Shown here one piece after another: positions 13,506-24,046 of a DNA stretch of 64,000 bases. This DNA comes from Odiellus spinosus (Eukaryota > Arthropoda > Arachnida > Opiliones > Phalangiidae), in contig OY987237.1 in the NCBI GenBank assembly GCA_963920705.1, forward strand, positions 5,238,601 through 5,302,600, written 5' to 3'. The position numbers and the translations under genes are program-made. Position 1 is the first letter of the stretch. Each line of letters starts with the position of its first letter. A model generated the notes under the pieces. It was not told where the DNA came from. It did not search any database and saw only the letters and a program-made list of their open reading frames with translations.

Positions 13506-15974
13506 GCTCGGGTTTTTGCTTACATCTTAACTTTAAACGCCTCTGTCTGAATTTCTGAATTTTCACATCGCCCCTTTTTGCCTCGCGATTTATTTAGGAA
13601 ACTGAAACCATCGCGACCAAAATAGTCAACTATACTTAATCAGCGAAACAATGGCAAAATACTGGCGCCCGCACGAAGTAGATTCGGTTACGTTATTTCG
13701 TGATTTACCCATTGTAAGTTCTCATCTACTCTAGAACTTCAAAGTTATCCCGCTAGACGGCGCTATAATTTTCCCCGCGTTTTCCCTCATCCGAAAAGCT
13801 AAACAAACTTTCCCGCTCGCGATTTTCCCGCCTTTTCCTTCAGTTTTCATCCCAATATCTAATTCTTCGCCCATTAAGATTCACGAGCCATAAGGAGGTG
13901 CTGGGAAACTAAAGTACGTCGTATAATTTAGAGCTAACGCCGATAGAGCCTAGAATATATACAAAATTATCCAAAATACCTAAGATTAAGTTCGTTGCCT
14001 CCAATTCACACAACGCGGTTTTAGAAACGGGGCGAATATGTTTTCTAATACTGAATTGAAGGCCCGTAGCCGCAAATTGCGAATACTGAAAGGAAATAAA
14101 CCTCCCTTCCCGTCTCTCGTGTTCCATTTTAGGGAAATTGAGACAGCCTTAGTTGGCCTTCAAATAACGTTACAATCTTTGTCATCGTGGTTAAGATGAC
14201 GCTGCCAATTTGATGTGTCCCTTAATTCGGAAATGAATGTATGTACATGTATATCACTAGGATAGTTGGAACCAGTTCTAGTTTTCAACACGTTCAAAGT
14301 TAGGTCAAGTCGGTATGAAATTGCAAATCATTGAGATAGAGGAGAGAACCTAGTATAAGAATTTGTTGTAAATTCTAATTTTATTATCGCTATAGTTTCG
14401 CTAGGTTTGGCACGCGCGCGCGAGACCCTTCAACGCGCGGGGGCATATTTTCCCGCCAAATTTGGGGTAAAGGGGGCGTTAGGGTCTACAAATTTGCATC
14501 TTGTCTGGCACGCGCTAGAGGTCGAGTCTGCCTCATCTATTTTCCCGCCTTTTAGTGATGTTAGCGCGCGCGTGGGGATAGGAACGAACACACAATCAAG
14601 TTTATACCATACGAGCGTCGTATCGGGACCCCCTCGCTTTTGGGCGAGTTTGTTAGGACTCTGGGTCTACTAAATTTCCTCTTTCAATCTATATCCCCAG
14701 TGTTTCAAGCTTTGTCTAGCTGTCTCAACCTTTGGGACAATCGAAACTAGAGTCCAATAGGTGTATTGTTTATCTAATTGAATTTCAATCTGCCCCCGTA
14801 GTGTCACTGATGTTACCATCAAGCTGTTCAAAGCGTAATTAGGCTTGACTTTTTGTTTGCCAGTGACCATGAGGATAGTAAAAACTAGGGTTGTAAGTAG
14901 GAGAATTTATTGAAACGTATACGAATCTATTTATTTTCAATACATTTAAGCAAAATTTTGTACAAATAATTGTACCCAGAAATTCGTAGTATAATTAGTG
15001 TTGTTTATTACTACAGGATATTGTGTTTATGAAGCTCTGACTAACAAAATTACAGGGCTTTTAAAAATCTTCGAAGTAAAAAAGTTGTATTTTTCCATTT
15101 TCCGTAAAACTAGAAGCTCTAATAAGAAAGAAAAAACATTATTTATAAGTCTAGGTAGTATTTTATAGAATATTTTAACGAAGTGTGGCGACAGATATTT
15201 TGTAAAACACTGCCCTATTTATATAATCTTGCAAAAATAGGTTTATGCAAGCAATTTGCTTTAGGACCCCATGCACTCCTGGACTGCTACTGTTTACCAT
15301 AGTCGCCTAGATAGCTCGCCTTATACGGAATATATTATTAGTGTCACTATACTCGGTCGCCTCTGTTGTATATAAACGAAATTGACGAATTACGGTAATC
15401 CAGTTCTCATTTTTTGTCATATCTCTCAGGACTGCGTATCAAATTCTGCCTCCATCAAGCGCGATCAGTCTTATATAATGTATATAGTATAAATAGCTAG
15501 TGTTTTCCCCGTATTCTCTAGTGTCTCTGCCACTGAATAATGCAAGTCCGACGCCATCTCGGCTTCATCGCCCACATAAAATGACTGTAAATCATTTCGG
15601 GAAGGGTCGCGAGCGCGCCACCTGGCGTCTATCGTTCTTTTTGTATTTTGCAGCGCCCTCTGTGTACCGTTTTCTATTCTAGAGTGTTTGATTCTAACTC
15701 AGAATCCCATATTGCCAGTCGAGACTCGGAAACATTCTTTTTTTATAAAAGATTATATAGAAAAAAAGCATAGAAGACGATTTCTACGTAGTTTTTTTTC
15801 CCCTCTAGCGGTGGCGGTAATTTCTCGACGCTTTTTCAACATCAATCATTTTACGGTGAAACGTGTAGTACCCATTTTTTTGCGGTTAAAATGTAGAAAC
15901 AAGATGGGGTGGTCTGTAAAGTTTTTCATATCCTAGAGTTCGCGGTTTGGACAAAATAATCCACATATATTTGG
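13506..15974. other. Spacer around the CpG-rich patch, no gene recognised
   Basis: Apart from the E2F-like cluster there are open frames of 60-90 codons on both strands, including one of 88 codons at 14407-14673, created largely by the GC-rich repeat. None is recognised. The end (15,945-15,974) is part of a dispersed repeat shared with 23.48 kb. Confidence 0.4.
13740..14660. promoter_or_regulatory. CpG-rich patch with four E2F-like sites
   Basis: E2F-type motifs occur at 13809-13816 (TTTCCCGC), 13824-13832 (TTTCCCGCC), 14449-14460 (TTTCCCGCCAAA, a near-perfect consensus) and 14541-14549 (TTTCCCGCC), all on the plus strand. The surrounding DNA is much richer in CG steps (CACGCGCGCG, GTTAGCGCGCGCG) than the spacer around it. 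The block at 14,407-14,460 is repeated in degenerate form at 14,506-14,550. This resembles a promoter, but I cannot identify a gene next to it. A chance cluster is possible. Confidence 0.3.
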
Positions 15975-16267
15975 TCAAGAAGGATCAGACAAGGAGAGGA
16001 AAAGTAGTGCTGCGTTGAGTTAGAGAGAGAAGAGCCAACCTCCCACTCGGGTGGAAAGGGGGATAGGAAATTCTCGAGGTAAACTGTTGTCACGTGGTCA
16101 CTAGCGTCGTTGGCTACTACGAAGCTGATAAAGGATCCGTTTTACCCACGTGACAACATTTTACCACGAAACATCTCTACCCCCGTTCTCCCAGAGTGGG
16201 AGTTTAGGCCGACGCAGTAGGAACTGCGCCGTCCCCACTTTTCCTCTCCTTGTCTGATCCTTCTTGA
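15975..16267. mobile_element. F2 inverted-repeat transposon, copy 1
   Basis: It is a 293-bp element whose ends are TCAAGAAGGATCAGACAAGG and its inverse, flanked by a TTTGG duplication (15970-15974 and 16268-16272). Inner arms are roughly complementary (CTCCCACTCGGGTGG versus CCCAGAGTGGGAG; GTCACGTGG versus CCACGTGAC). It is non-coding. An uninterrupted version of the target sequence lies at 23.5 kb, confirming the boundaries. Confidence 0.88.
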
Positions 16268-16272
16268 TTTGG

Positions 16273-19184
16273 TTAATCAGTTAATTATTATGATAAATAT
16301 TTCGCATATAGTTTGATTTATCATAGATATTTTCAAATTATGAATAAAGGCAAGATAATCTGAAATATCTTGTTGAAACCTTGACCTCTATCAAAACCGC
16401 AAGTTTTTATGGTCGAATAAAATGAAATAATAAATATTTTATAATTAGTTTTAAAAACTTTAAAATCATAAATATAAATACAATATTGCTTAGAATATTT
16501 TTGCTACTTTCGCACTAGGAACTTGGAAACCATTTCCAAACCATTTCGAATAATCAAATAAATTTTTCAAGCTAAAAAAAGAGCATTTTTGACCAAAGGA
16601 TTATTTAGGATGACCCAAAGATTTTCAATTTGACCTTTCTAATTTGTTCAAAAACGGTTTCAAAGTTTTAGTGTGAACGGGGTTTAAGAGATACATATGA
16701 AGCACAAAACCGTTCTCAAATATTTTCCTTTATCATATTCTTTTTCTTTAATTACACTTTAAACCCTGATTAAAACTGATTAAACATATTTCATCATATA
16801 TACCGTCCGAATTTAGCAATAGTGTACAGTATACAACTTTCGCGCGTTGTCTAGTTACAAGCGTTGTTGGATCAAATTAATAACTCTGAAAACCTTGAGC
16901 TATATGCAAAGGTTTGAAACTGAAACAAAAAGACGCTTATAGTTCCCTGGCACGGTGTCACTCATCAACAATGCAATTTTCCTTTTTTTCATCGATTATT
17001 TCTTGTAAAGAGCTTGAGAGTCTCAGACGTAACGACTTTTTCTTACACCCTCGCTTTCTTAATTCTAGATTCTTTCTTCTTGGTCTCTTGACAAACGACG
17101 GATATACTTTTTTATCCTTTTGGCCATTTATAGTTTAGTTCTTTCGTTCAAAACCTCTCAGGGTGTGACTCTGACATCAGGCGATGACGCGTTTATACCA
17201 GACTCTTTGAAGTACAAGTCTCCTTTTATTCTTTTATTATTCGATCACAAATAAGATGGGAAGCTCGTGCCGCGGGGTCACGTGTTTATTTGCTCGTGCT
17301 CGTGCCAAATTTTAATCAATCTTAAAATTAGGCTTAAAGGATATTCTTAAAATTTTCACTGACTTATCTACAATTTCGTCTTTTTGTTTACCAAATTAGC
17401 CAAGTATCCTATAATCTGTTAGTTCGCGAACCAAGATGTCCAAATTTTCACGAGACTATTCCTTCAGAAACTATCTTGAACATCTTTTGCTACGTGGTGT
17501 ATGTCGTTAATGTAAAATCATCGCGATGCCTGTTTTTGGTCCGTTATAGTCCGTATATACTTTAAGTCACTGTGACCCAAGACTGTTTCCAAGGCTTCAT
17601 AGACTCTTCTGTTTCTCTTATTACAATCGCGGGAGACTAGGAGCCGTTTCTTTTCGTGTTTAATAGAAGTGTTTACGTGGAGATACAAACTTATGGGGTT
17701 TGGATGATTGTCGTATAAATAACTCGGTGGAAAAGATCTTTTTCTCTATCGGTGGCGGCGTCTCGCGATATCAAGGCGAATCTCATCAACGAAGACGATC
17801 TCTAGATCTCTTAACCCTTTTCGTCTGGGACTGCAGCGCCTCTAATGGACTGTTAAGCGCTTACCCAGTCTGTCTAGAAAACGTATTTCTTTCGTTTATT
17901 TCTTTAGTAACTCTTGTTTTACGAGACCGTTTTAGTAAGTGACCAATTGAAGCGTACGTCGTCTGAGTACTTTATAAATTCAGAATGCAGACTACAAATT
18001 TTCAGTGACTGGTTCATTTGCTACATTTTATGGTTTTCGTTTACGATGTTTTATAGAGTTGAACATTAAGTTTATAACGTATTAAATAACTTAAGAACTG
18101 TTTTGTTTTAAAATAGGCCTCTGATTATAAGCTGCACAAAAGTCTGCTATATTTTCGAAACGTATTTATGCTTAACCGTAAATTACCGTGAAACCTTGTT
18201 TTTTCCATTTTTATCAGTCTAGTATCCCTTTAAATGTATGATATGATATTCAACGTTATAATTTATCCATTAAACTTAGATAACTTGTCCATTAAGCTTA
18301 CGCTATAAGATATTTTAATCACCTAACTAACCAAAAACAAATTCTTACCATTAATTTATGAAAGTGAAAATTTGCTTACATTTACAAAATATACCAAATT
18401 AGTCCATTAGCCATCCAGTTTAGGTATTATACAATTGATAATTTATGTTAATTATGTCGAAAATCGATTTTAAAAGGTTTTCAACCAATATTTTCTACGA
18501 TTTTTTTAATTTTTAATTTCTTAATCAGGGGAAAAGTCTTGATTTTTAGCGTGATTTATTGTGGGTGAAATATGGGCGCGTTCATACTTTAACTAAAGGG
18601 GGCTCCTCCTGGTGGTAGAAAGACTGCTTCGAAAAACTTTTCAAGTACTCTATGTATATTTATACGTCATGCATTTATTTCAAGTGCATTTTGATTTGAA
18701 CCAACCTTGAGAAAAACCAAAAGGTCACATACAAACCCGTAAAAAATATCGCGTTGATGGAGAAAATGTTTAGGGTTGAGTGATAGAACCTCAGAGAAGT
18801 TCTTTTAGCCCAAAAAAAATAGGAGATGAAAAGCAAAAGGTTGTTTACAAGAAGAAGAAAGTTCAATAATGCGAGCGAAAGACTCTGCGAACTCGCGCCA
18901 GGACTCCAGGAGTTTAGGAGAAAAAATGTAGTAGGCCGCCAGAGGACTAAACAGAATTTATTGGCTATCGGAGAAGGGGGTTGGGGAAGACTAAGGTAGC
19001 GAAGAAAAGCAATATATAGACTCGAAAAAGAAGCTCCAGAGTTATCAGCACGTACAAAGCTACACTCTGCTCTCTCTCTTATTATATGAAGCGAGTCATA
19101 GTATAAGCGTATGATATACACTTCCTTATAAGTTACGGTTAGTTAGAATTATCTAGAATGTTGAAACTTTTCACGTACATAATA
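16273..19184. other. Spacer, no gene recognised
   Basis: A segment near 16,500-16,690 ends GTTTTAGTGTGAACGGGG and resembles decayed small transposons that carry GTATGAACGCGGC. A minus-strand frame of 148 codons (18675-19121) is the longest here, but it is rich in F, L and S with no recognisable domain and lies opposite a purine-rich strand. I treat it as chance. Confidence 0.4.
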
Positions 19185-19228
19185 GTTTGAGTTAAAAAAG
19201 AAAGACTGCAATTAAGAATTTGCCTTAT
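19185..19228 (+). repeat. 44-bp direct repeat left of F3 copy 1
   Basis: The 44 bp beginning GTTTGAGTTAAAAAAGAAAG are repeated without change at 19545-19588, on the other side of the F3 element. Confidence 0.9.
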
Positions 19229-19544
19229 CAAGAATTCATTCAGGTTCCATAAGAATATGGGAGGGCCGCGATTCAATAACCATCCTCCCAAACTTTGCAG
19301 CAAAGGTTCGTCCGATTCGAATCGATTTTTCAAGTAAATCGCTCCTGACATTTATTATTAACCCGCGCCACTAACGACCTTGACATAATATTTTGGGTAA
19401 TAAAAATGGTGCCGACCGAAAAAAGATCTAAGCGTACAAATGTTGCGAAAATTGCGGACGAACTTTTGTTACAAAGTTTGGGAGGATGGTACCAGAGGCT
19501 AAAGCTATGCTCCCATATTCTTATGGAACCTGAATGGATTCTTG
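19229..19544. mobile_element. F3 inverted-repeat transposon, copy 1
   Basis: The ends are CAAGAATTCATTCAGGTTCC and the inverse of AAGAATCCATTCAGG. The inverted arms continue with CATAAGAATATGGGAG, an unpaired stretch, then ACCATCCTCCCAAACTTTG and AAAGTTCGTCC. It is about 96% identical to copy 2 at 20.8 kb. A 49-codon frame (from 19406, MVPTEKRSKR) runs through the right arm. There is no transposase. Confidence 0.88.
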
Positions 19545-19588
19545 GTTTGAGTTAAAAAAGAAAGACTGCAATTAAGAATTTGCCTTAT
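19545..19588 (+). repeat. 44-bp direct repeat right of F3 copy 1
   Basis: Identical to 19185-19228. It is far longer than the target duplication of any usual cut-and-paste transposon. Confidence 0.9.
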
Positions 19589-19619
19589 TATATCAAGGAT
19601 TATTAACAATTAACACCTT

Positions 19620-19775
19620 ATCTTAAGCCTATCTTATCCTATTCTGTTTCCATAGCAGCTACGCACGTGGTTTTGTTAGTTAATACTTTTATGCACTGTT
19701 TGCCCTTAGAGGACGATTATGATTAATCTTTGGCTATTAATGTAGGTGTCTATTGTTAATAGGTCTAGGCAAAAT
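19620..19775. mobile_element. F4 transposon, copy 2 (mostly the right half)
   Basis: It shares CACGTGGTTTTGTTAGTTAA, GCCCTTAGAGGACG and GTAGGTGTC with copy 1. The left arm is not clear. Confidence 0.55.
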
Positions 19776-20776
19776 CAAATTTCTAGACTAATTTGGATGT
19801 GCAGGGCTTTAAAAAAATTAAACTAATAGTTTTTAGATATTCGCAATATACATACTTGTAATATCTAATCTATATCTCTGGTATCTGCAAATTGTTGATA
19901 GGTAGACATACAACTAGAGAACATTCGCATATCTATTTAATTTGTTGAAATTTAGGTTTAATAAATAGTCTTCTACCTATATTTACTCAAATTACATCTT
20001 GAGTTGGTAGCACCTTCAACTATAAGCACCTTCTATATCTCTAAGTCAACAAATATCCTTCTTTGAACGTGCTATACCAACTCTAGGTGAAATTTACTGA
20101 GAGGAAGTTTTGTACGAGCTGAAAACGAAAACGGTCCTGCTGGTATAAGGTCTCTGGCCGCGCTGCTGATGGATTAGTGGGAAGGAGGGTAGACGCCCCG
20201 TCCCGACACCCAATATACAAGGACGTTGAATCACGTTTCCATAGTTACCGGATGAAGAGAGAGAGAGGAGAGAAAGAGAGATCCATCGGCGACAAAATTA
20301 AACATTTTCTCCTTTCATTCCGTCGTATAGTCTAGCTGATAATGTGACTCGTCTAGTCGAATTCCAAAAACCGCGCTTACATCGTGAAAAGATGTGTAGT
20401 AGAATGGTATACCTGTAGAAGAGTCCATAAAATTCCCATCCTATTATATTGGAAAGGGTTCTTTCTATATACATACTAGTTATTTCGTTCGTAGTATAAG
20501 GACTCGAATATACCTTTCCTTGTAGGAAATAATACCATATTCCAACTTTTATATCCACACTTCTCTAAGAGCAAATCACAAATTGGTAGCAAAAAGATAA
20601 TTAAAAATTTAGTATTTAGTGACACTATATCTTAAAATAATCTTTTATGATTTTTATTATCTAATATTCGTTATTTTTTAAATTTATAAAGCAGGAGTTT
20701 TTTAATAACGATTTCTTTGTATTATGTTAAATATAAACAACAATACTAAGTTTGGTTTAAGTTAATGCGTTAAATC
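19776..20776. other. Spacer, no gene seen
   Basis: AT-rich DNA with a GA-rich stretch near 20,255-20,285. No supported coding sequence. Confidence 0.5.
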
Positions 20777-21091
20777 AAGAATCCATTCAGGTTCCATAAG
20801 AATATGGGAGGGCCGCGATTCAATAACCATCCTCCCAAACTTTGTAGCAAAAGTTCGTCCGCTTCGAATCGATTTTTCAAGTAAATCCCTCCTGACATCT
20901 ATTATTAACCCGCGCCACTAACGACTTTGACATAATATTTTGGGTAATAAAAATGGAGCCGACCGAAAAAAGATCTAAGCGTGCAAATGTTGCGAAAATT
21001 GCGGACGAACTTTTGTTACAAAGTTTGGGAGGATGGTACCAGAGGCAAAAGCTATGCTCCCATATTCTTATGGAACCTGAATGGATTCTTG
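20777..21091. mobile_element. F3 inverted-repeat transposon, copy 2
   Basis: It has the same structure as copy 1, flanked by an 8-9 bp duplication (GTTAAATCA before and after). The internal frame (20956 onward, MEPTEKRSKRANVAKIADEL) is again open and ends just outside the element. An 8-9 bp duplication suggests Merlin- or hAT-like transposases; this is inference. Confidence 0.88.
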
Positions 21092-21692
21092 GTTAAATCA
21101 GATAAATTAGCTATTAATTTGATAAAAATCCGGCTATATTTATATTTAATTAAATTTAAAAAATATATTTAACTTAAGTACGGACGAACCTTTAGTTACC
21201 CAATATTGCGAATGAAATTGCAATGATGATAGATAACTATATCTTATATTATAACAATAGTACAATATATTAACGGCGCTACGTATAGAAGGGTAGCGGC
21301 GCACGCTAAGATCCAATAAATCTAAAAGCGATTTGGCCATTTTCATTAGACGGTCAACTATCCAAATATTGACTCTCCTGGCGTTTCTTTTGTTCGTCCG
21401 GTAATAAGTTCAATATTCGCTCAATTGACTCTAAGCAAAAGAGAAACACAAAGAAAAATCCACCCAACATTAGGTCGAAACCGCGAGCGGTCACTTTTCT
21501 TCAACCCCGGGAAAAAAATAAAACTCTAGGTTTTCCCTTTTTGGTCAGAGTCTCGGAGAGATTAGCTAGTCTGTCCTTTTGTGGTCGACTGCTGGCTTCC
21601 TCGCTGGCCGACTGCTGGTTTCCTCGCTTTGCTGACTGCGAAATCATTGTAACTCAGTATTTCTGTATTCGTTTGAGCTCGTTAGAATTTCA
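21092..21692. other. Spacer with short tandem motif, no gene
   Basis: A CTGACTGCTGGTTTCCTCGC-like phrase recurs two to three times at about 21,588-21,640. No coding sequence is recognised. Confidence 0.45.
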
Positions 21693-22278
21693 TTAAAGGA
21701 AGAATGCAACCTTACAACAGGTGATTTTCTTTCTTGATTAAATAGGCTTAATTCATCAGTAAAACATTTCACAAACATAAAGTAATTCTAATATACTATT
21801 GAGTCAAAAGATAATTTAAATTTAATTATTAATTTACTGTCTACTTTCTTCCTGAGGATGAAGCGAGTGCTTCGAAACGTTGAATTTCAAAAGCTGCGTA
21901 TAAAAATTTGAATAAAATAATATTTTCACTATGTTTACCATAAAAATAATATTTTAATAATTATTTTAGTGCTTTTTTTTATATTCTGATTGAGTTTCGT
22001 AGAAGGTCGTCAGAGGGCGAGAATTATTCCATCAATATATTAGAAAATCTGTACGGTAGAAGGCTCGAGCTTGTTGGGACCATCTGATTGGTTCGATTTT
22101 ATTCAAACTTAAACTCTAGAAATTAATTTAAACGTCAAAAAAGTGTCCAATATTTTCTAAAAAATTTACGAATTTGTTTTTTGACATGGCGATTCTAAAA
22201 ACAAAATAAAATGGAGTTCTCTTTACACTTAAATGAATCGATAGAAAATCACCGTCTGTCGGGCTGCATTCTCTTTAC
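21693..22278. mobile_element. F1-type transposon, long variant
   Basis: The left end is TTAA plus AGGAAGAATGCAACCTTACA; the right end is GCTGCATTCTCTTTAC. Its right 230 bp (TTGTTGGGACCATCTGATTGG onward) match 41,825-42,000. The middle carries an unrelated insert containing a hammerhead-like motif. Confidence 0.65.
21850..21890 (+). ncRNA. Hammerhead-ribozyme-like core (weak)
   Basis: The core CTGAGGA (21852-21858, fits CUGANGA) is followed by a 5-bp stem GAAGC/GCTTC with loop GAGT and then GAAAC (21874-21878). One extra T separates CTGAGGA from the stem, and I see no convincing stems I and III. Penelope-like retroelements are known to carry such ribozymes, so this may be a scrap of one. No reverse transcriptase is present. 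Confidence 0.25.
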
Positions 22279-22564
22279 AGAAGATTGTTCAATCAAATTT
22301 TTTTTCTTCTTTTTAAACATACGTCTAGCAACTTTGTGCATTAATTCGATGGACATATGCTGACATCAGTATATATAAGAGCAGACCCCACGTCCGTACG
22401 ATTTCTAAACTTTCACCCCAAACCAATATAATTAATTAACATTGAACATTTGAAATATAGCCACAAAACGTGCTAGGGGAGTTTTAATTTGTTTATCAAT
22501 CTGTCTCAGTTTCTCGTCTTAAACATAAGTATAGGCATTGAATAGTTTATATTTAACGTATACC
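22279..22564. other. Spacer, no gene seen
   Basis: AT-rich DNA, nothing recognised. Confidence 0.5.
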
Positions 22565-22718
22565 TAGCGCCTGTAAAAGTGTTCCCACCTACGCGCATTC
22601 TTGTTCACGGAAAAGCTTACATGTAGGAGGTTTAGGTTCCATACATTTCTGGTTGGCGCCTGCCAAAGTGTTTTAACCTTAGTACATCTGTGATTGAGGA
22701 AAAGCTCGTATATGGGAT
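22565..22718 (+). repeat. Degenerate tandem duplication, about 89-bp period
   Basis: GCGCCTGTAAAAGTGTT..GGAAAAGCTTACATGTAGG is followed by GCGCCTGCCAAAGTGTT..GGAAAAGCTCGTATATGGG. The first 20 bases also occur inverted at 899-918, so it is derived from a dispersed repeat. Confidence 0.6.
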
Positions 22719-24010
22719 GCTTTGCTTTGAAAAATCTTTTAAAGTATTATATTAGATTTATTACAATCAGAATAAAGACACCAACTTTGTTTCAAAGATC
22801 GCTGCTATATCTGACATTATATTTCGGAATTTGTCGAATTCAAATTTTCAATCTTAAGAATATTTTACAGGCCAATCTTCATTTGATCCTATTTTGTCTT
22901 ATGGTCAGTTACGACAGTTTCGCTTTTAGATAGTTTATTTTTGGGGAAAAAAGATTTATGACTGTTGAGAAGAGAGCGAGAGAGGATAGTTTTGACACGC
23001 GTGGAATGGAGGGTTCGTCGAAAGTAAAAACGGTTCGGTCTTTTGTTACCAATCTTTCTCTTTTTCTCTTTTGTTCGTCAAATATTAATTTCGCTCGTGT
23101 CGGACGCTATCGTGCGCTAGAAACGGATACTCTGGCCGAGCGCTGTCCGTCTTCTTAATTAAGTTTTCCGCTCTTCCGCGTCTTTTGTTACTAACCGATT
23201 TCATCTTCTGATCGTTCGTTTTTCTTCATTTTTTTTCCTCGTATTCTTTTCCTATTAACTTTTCAAAAGAGCGCGATCTCGCGTAATGAAATATTTCCAG
23301 AGAAAACCTTGAAATTCGCGTCAAATTAATGTTCTAGTAATGAATATTTCATGAAATTTAAAATAATACATATCCGTGGCGAAAACTAAGTAACTCGAGA
23401 TACGTTTGTTACGAAGAAGCCATTTTTTTTTCTCCACGCTCTTGGCTTCAATAACCAATCAGGTAGAGGTCGGCATCTGGACAAAATAATCCACAAAGGT
23501 TTGGATAATCACTTAATCAAACATTGTTTTCATCAGTGTGGAAAAATGGTGAACTAGAAATTTCTAGCCCAATCGAATATCCTAACCATAAATCTAAATA
23601 CGTTGAGGCCAACCTTCCAATCTCAGCGAATAACGAATACCGTCGAGATATCTCGAGAGAGACGATGCACGGGAGAAAGGCAAAATAAAACAGGGAAATG
23701 AAGAAGTATGGCTTGGAATAATATTACAAACCTGACCAGGACGGTACGGGGAAGTATAGGATCCGGTGACCTCTCTGATACGAATAAATAAAGGCTTGTT
23801 CGCATTAAGGTTATCCAAAGACACGGAGTTTAGGAAATATCAATTTTTTTCAATCATTGATACTAACTGACATTTATATTATTATTATTTATTGTTATTA
23901 ATTAAAGGGGTACGCAAATTGATCCAGATTTAAAAAATTTAAACAGAATTCAAACAAATAGACAAAATTATATTCAACAAAAGTTGATCAAAGTCATTTT
24001 AAATATTATT

Positions 24011-24046
<36 letters not shown>

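Noticed and set aside
18675-19121. 148-codon minus-strand frame as a gene
   Set aside because: Composition follows a purine-rich opposite strand; no domain, no splice context and no supporting homology.
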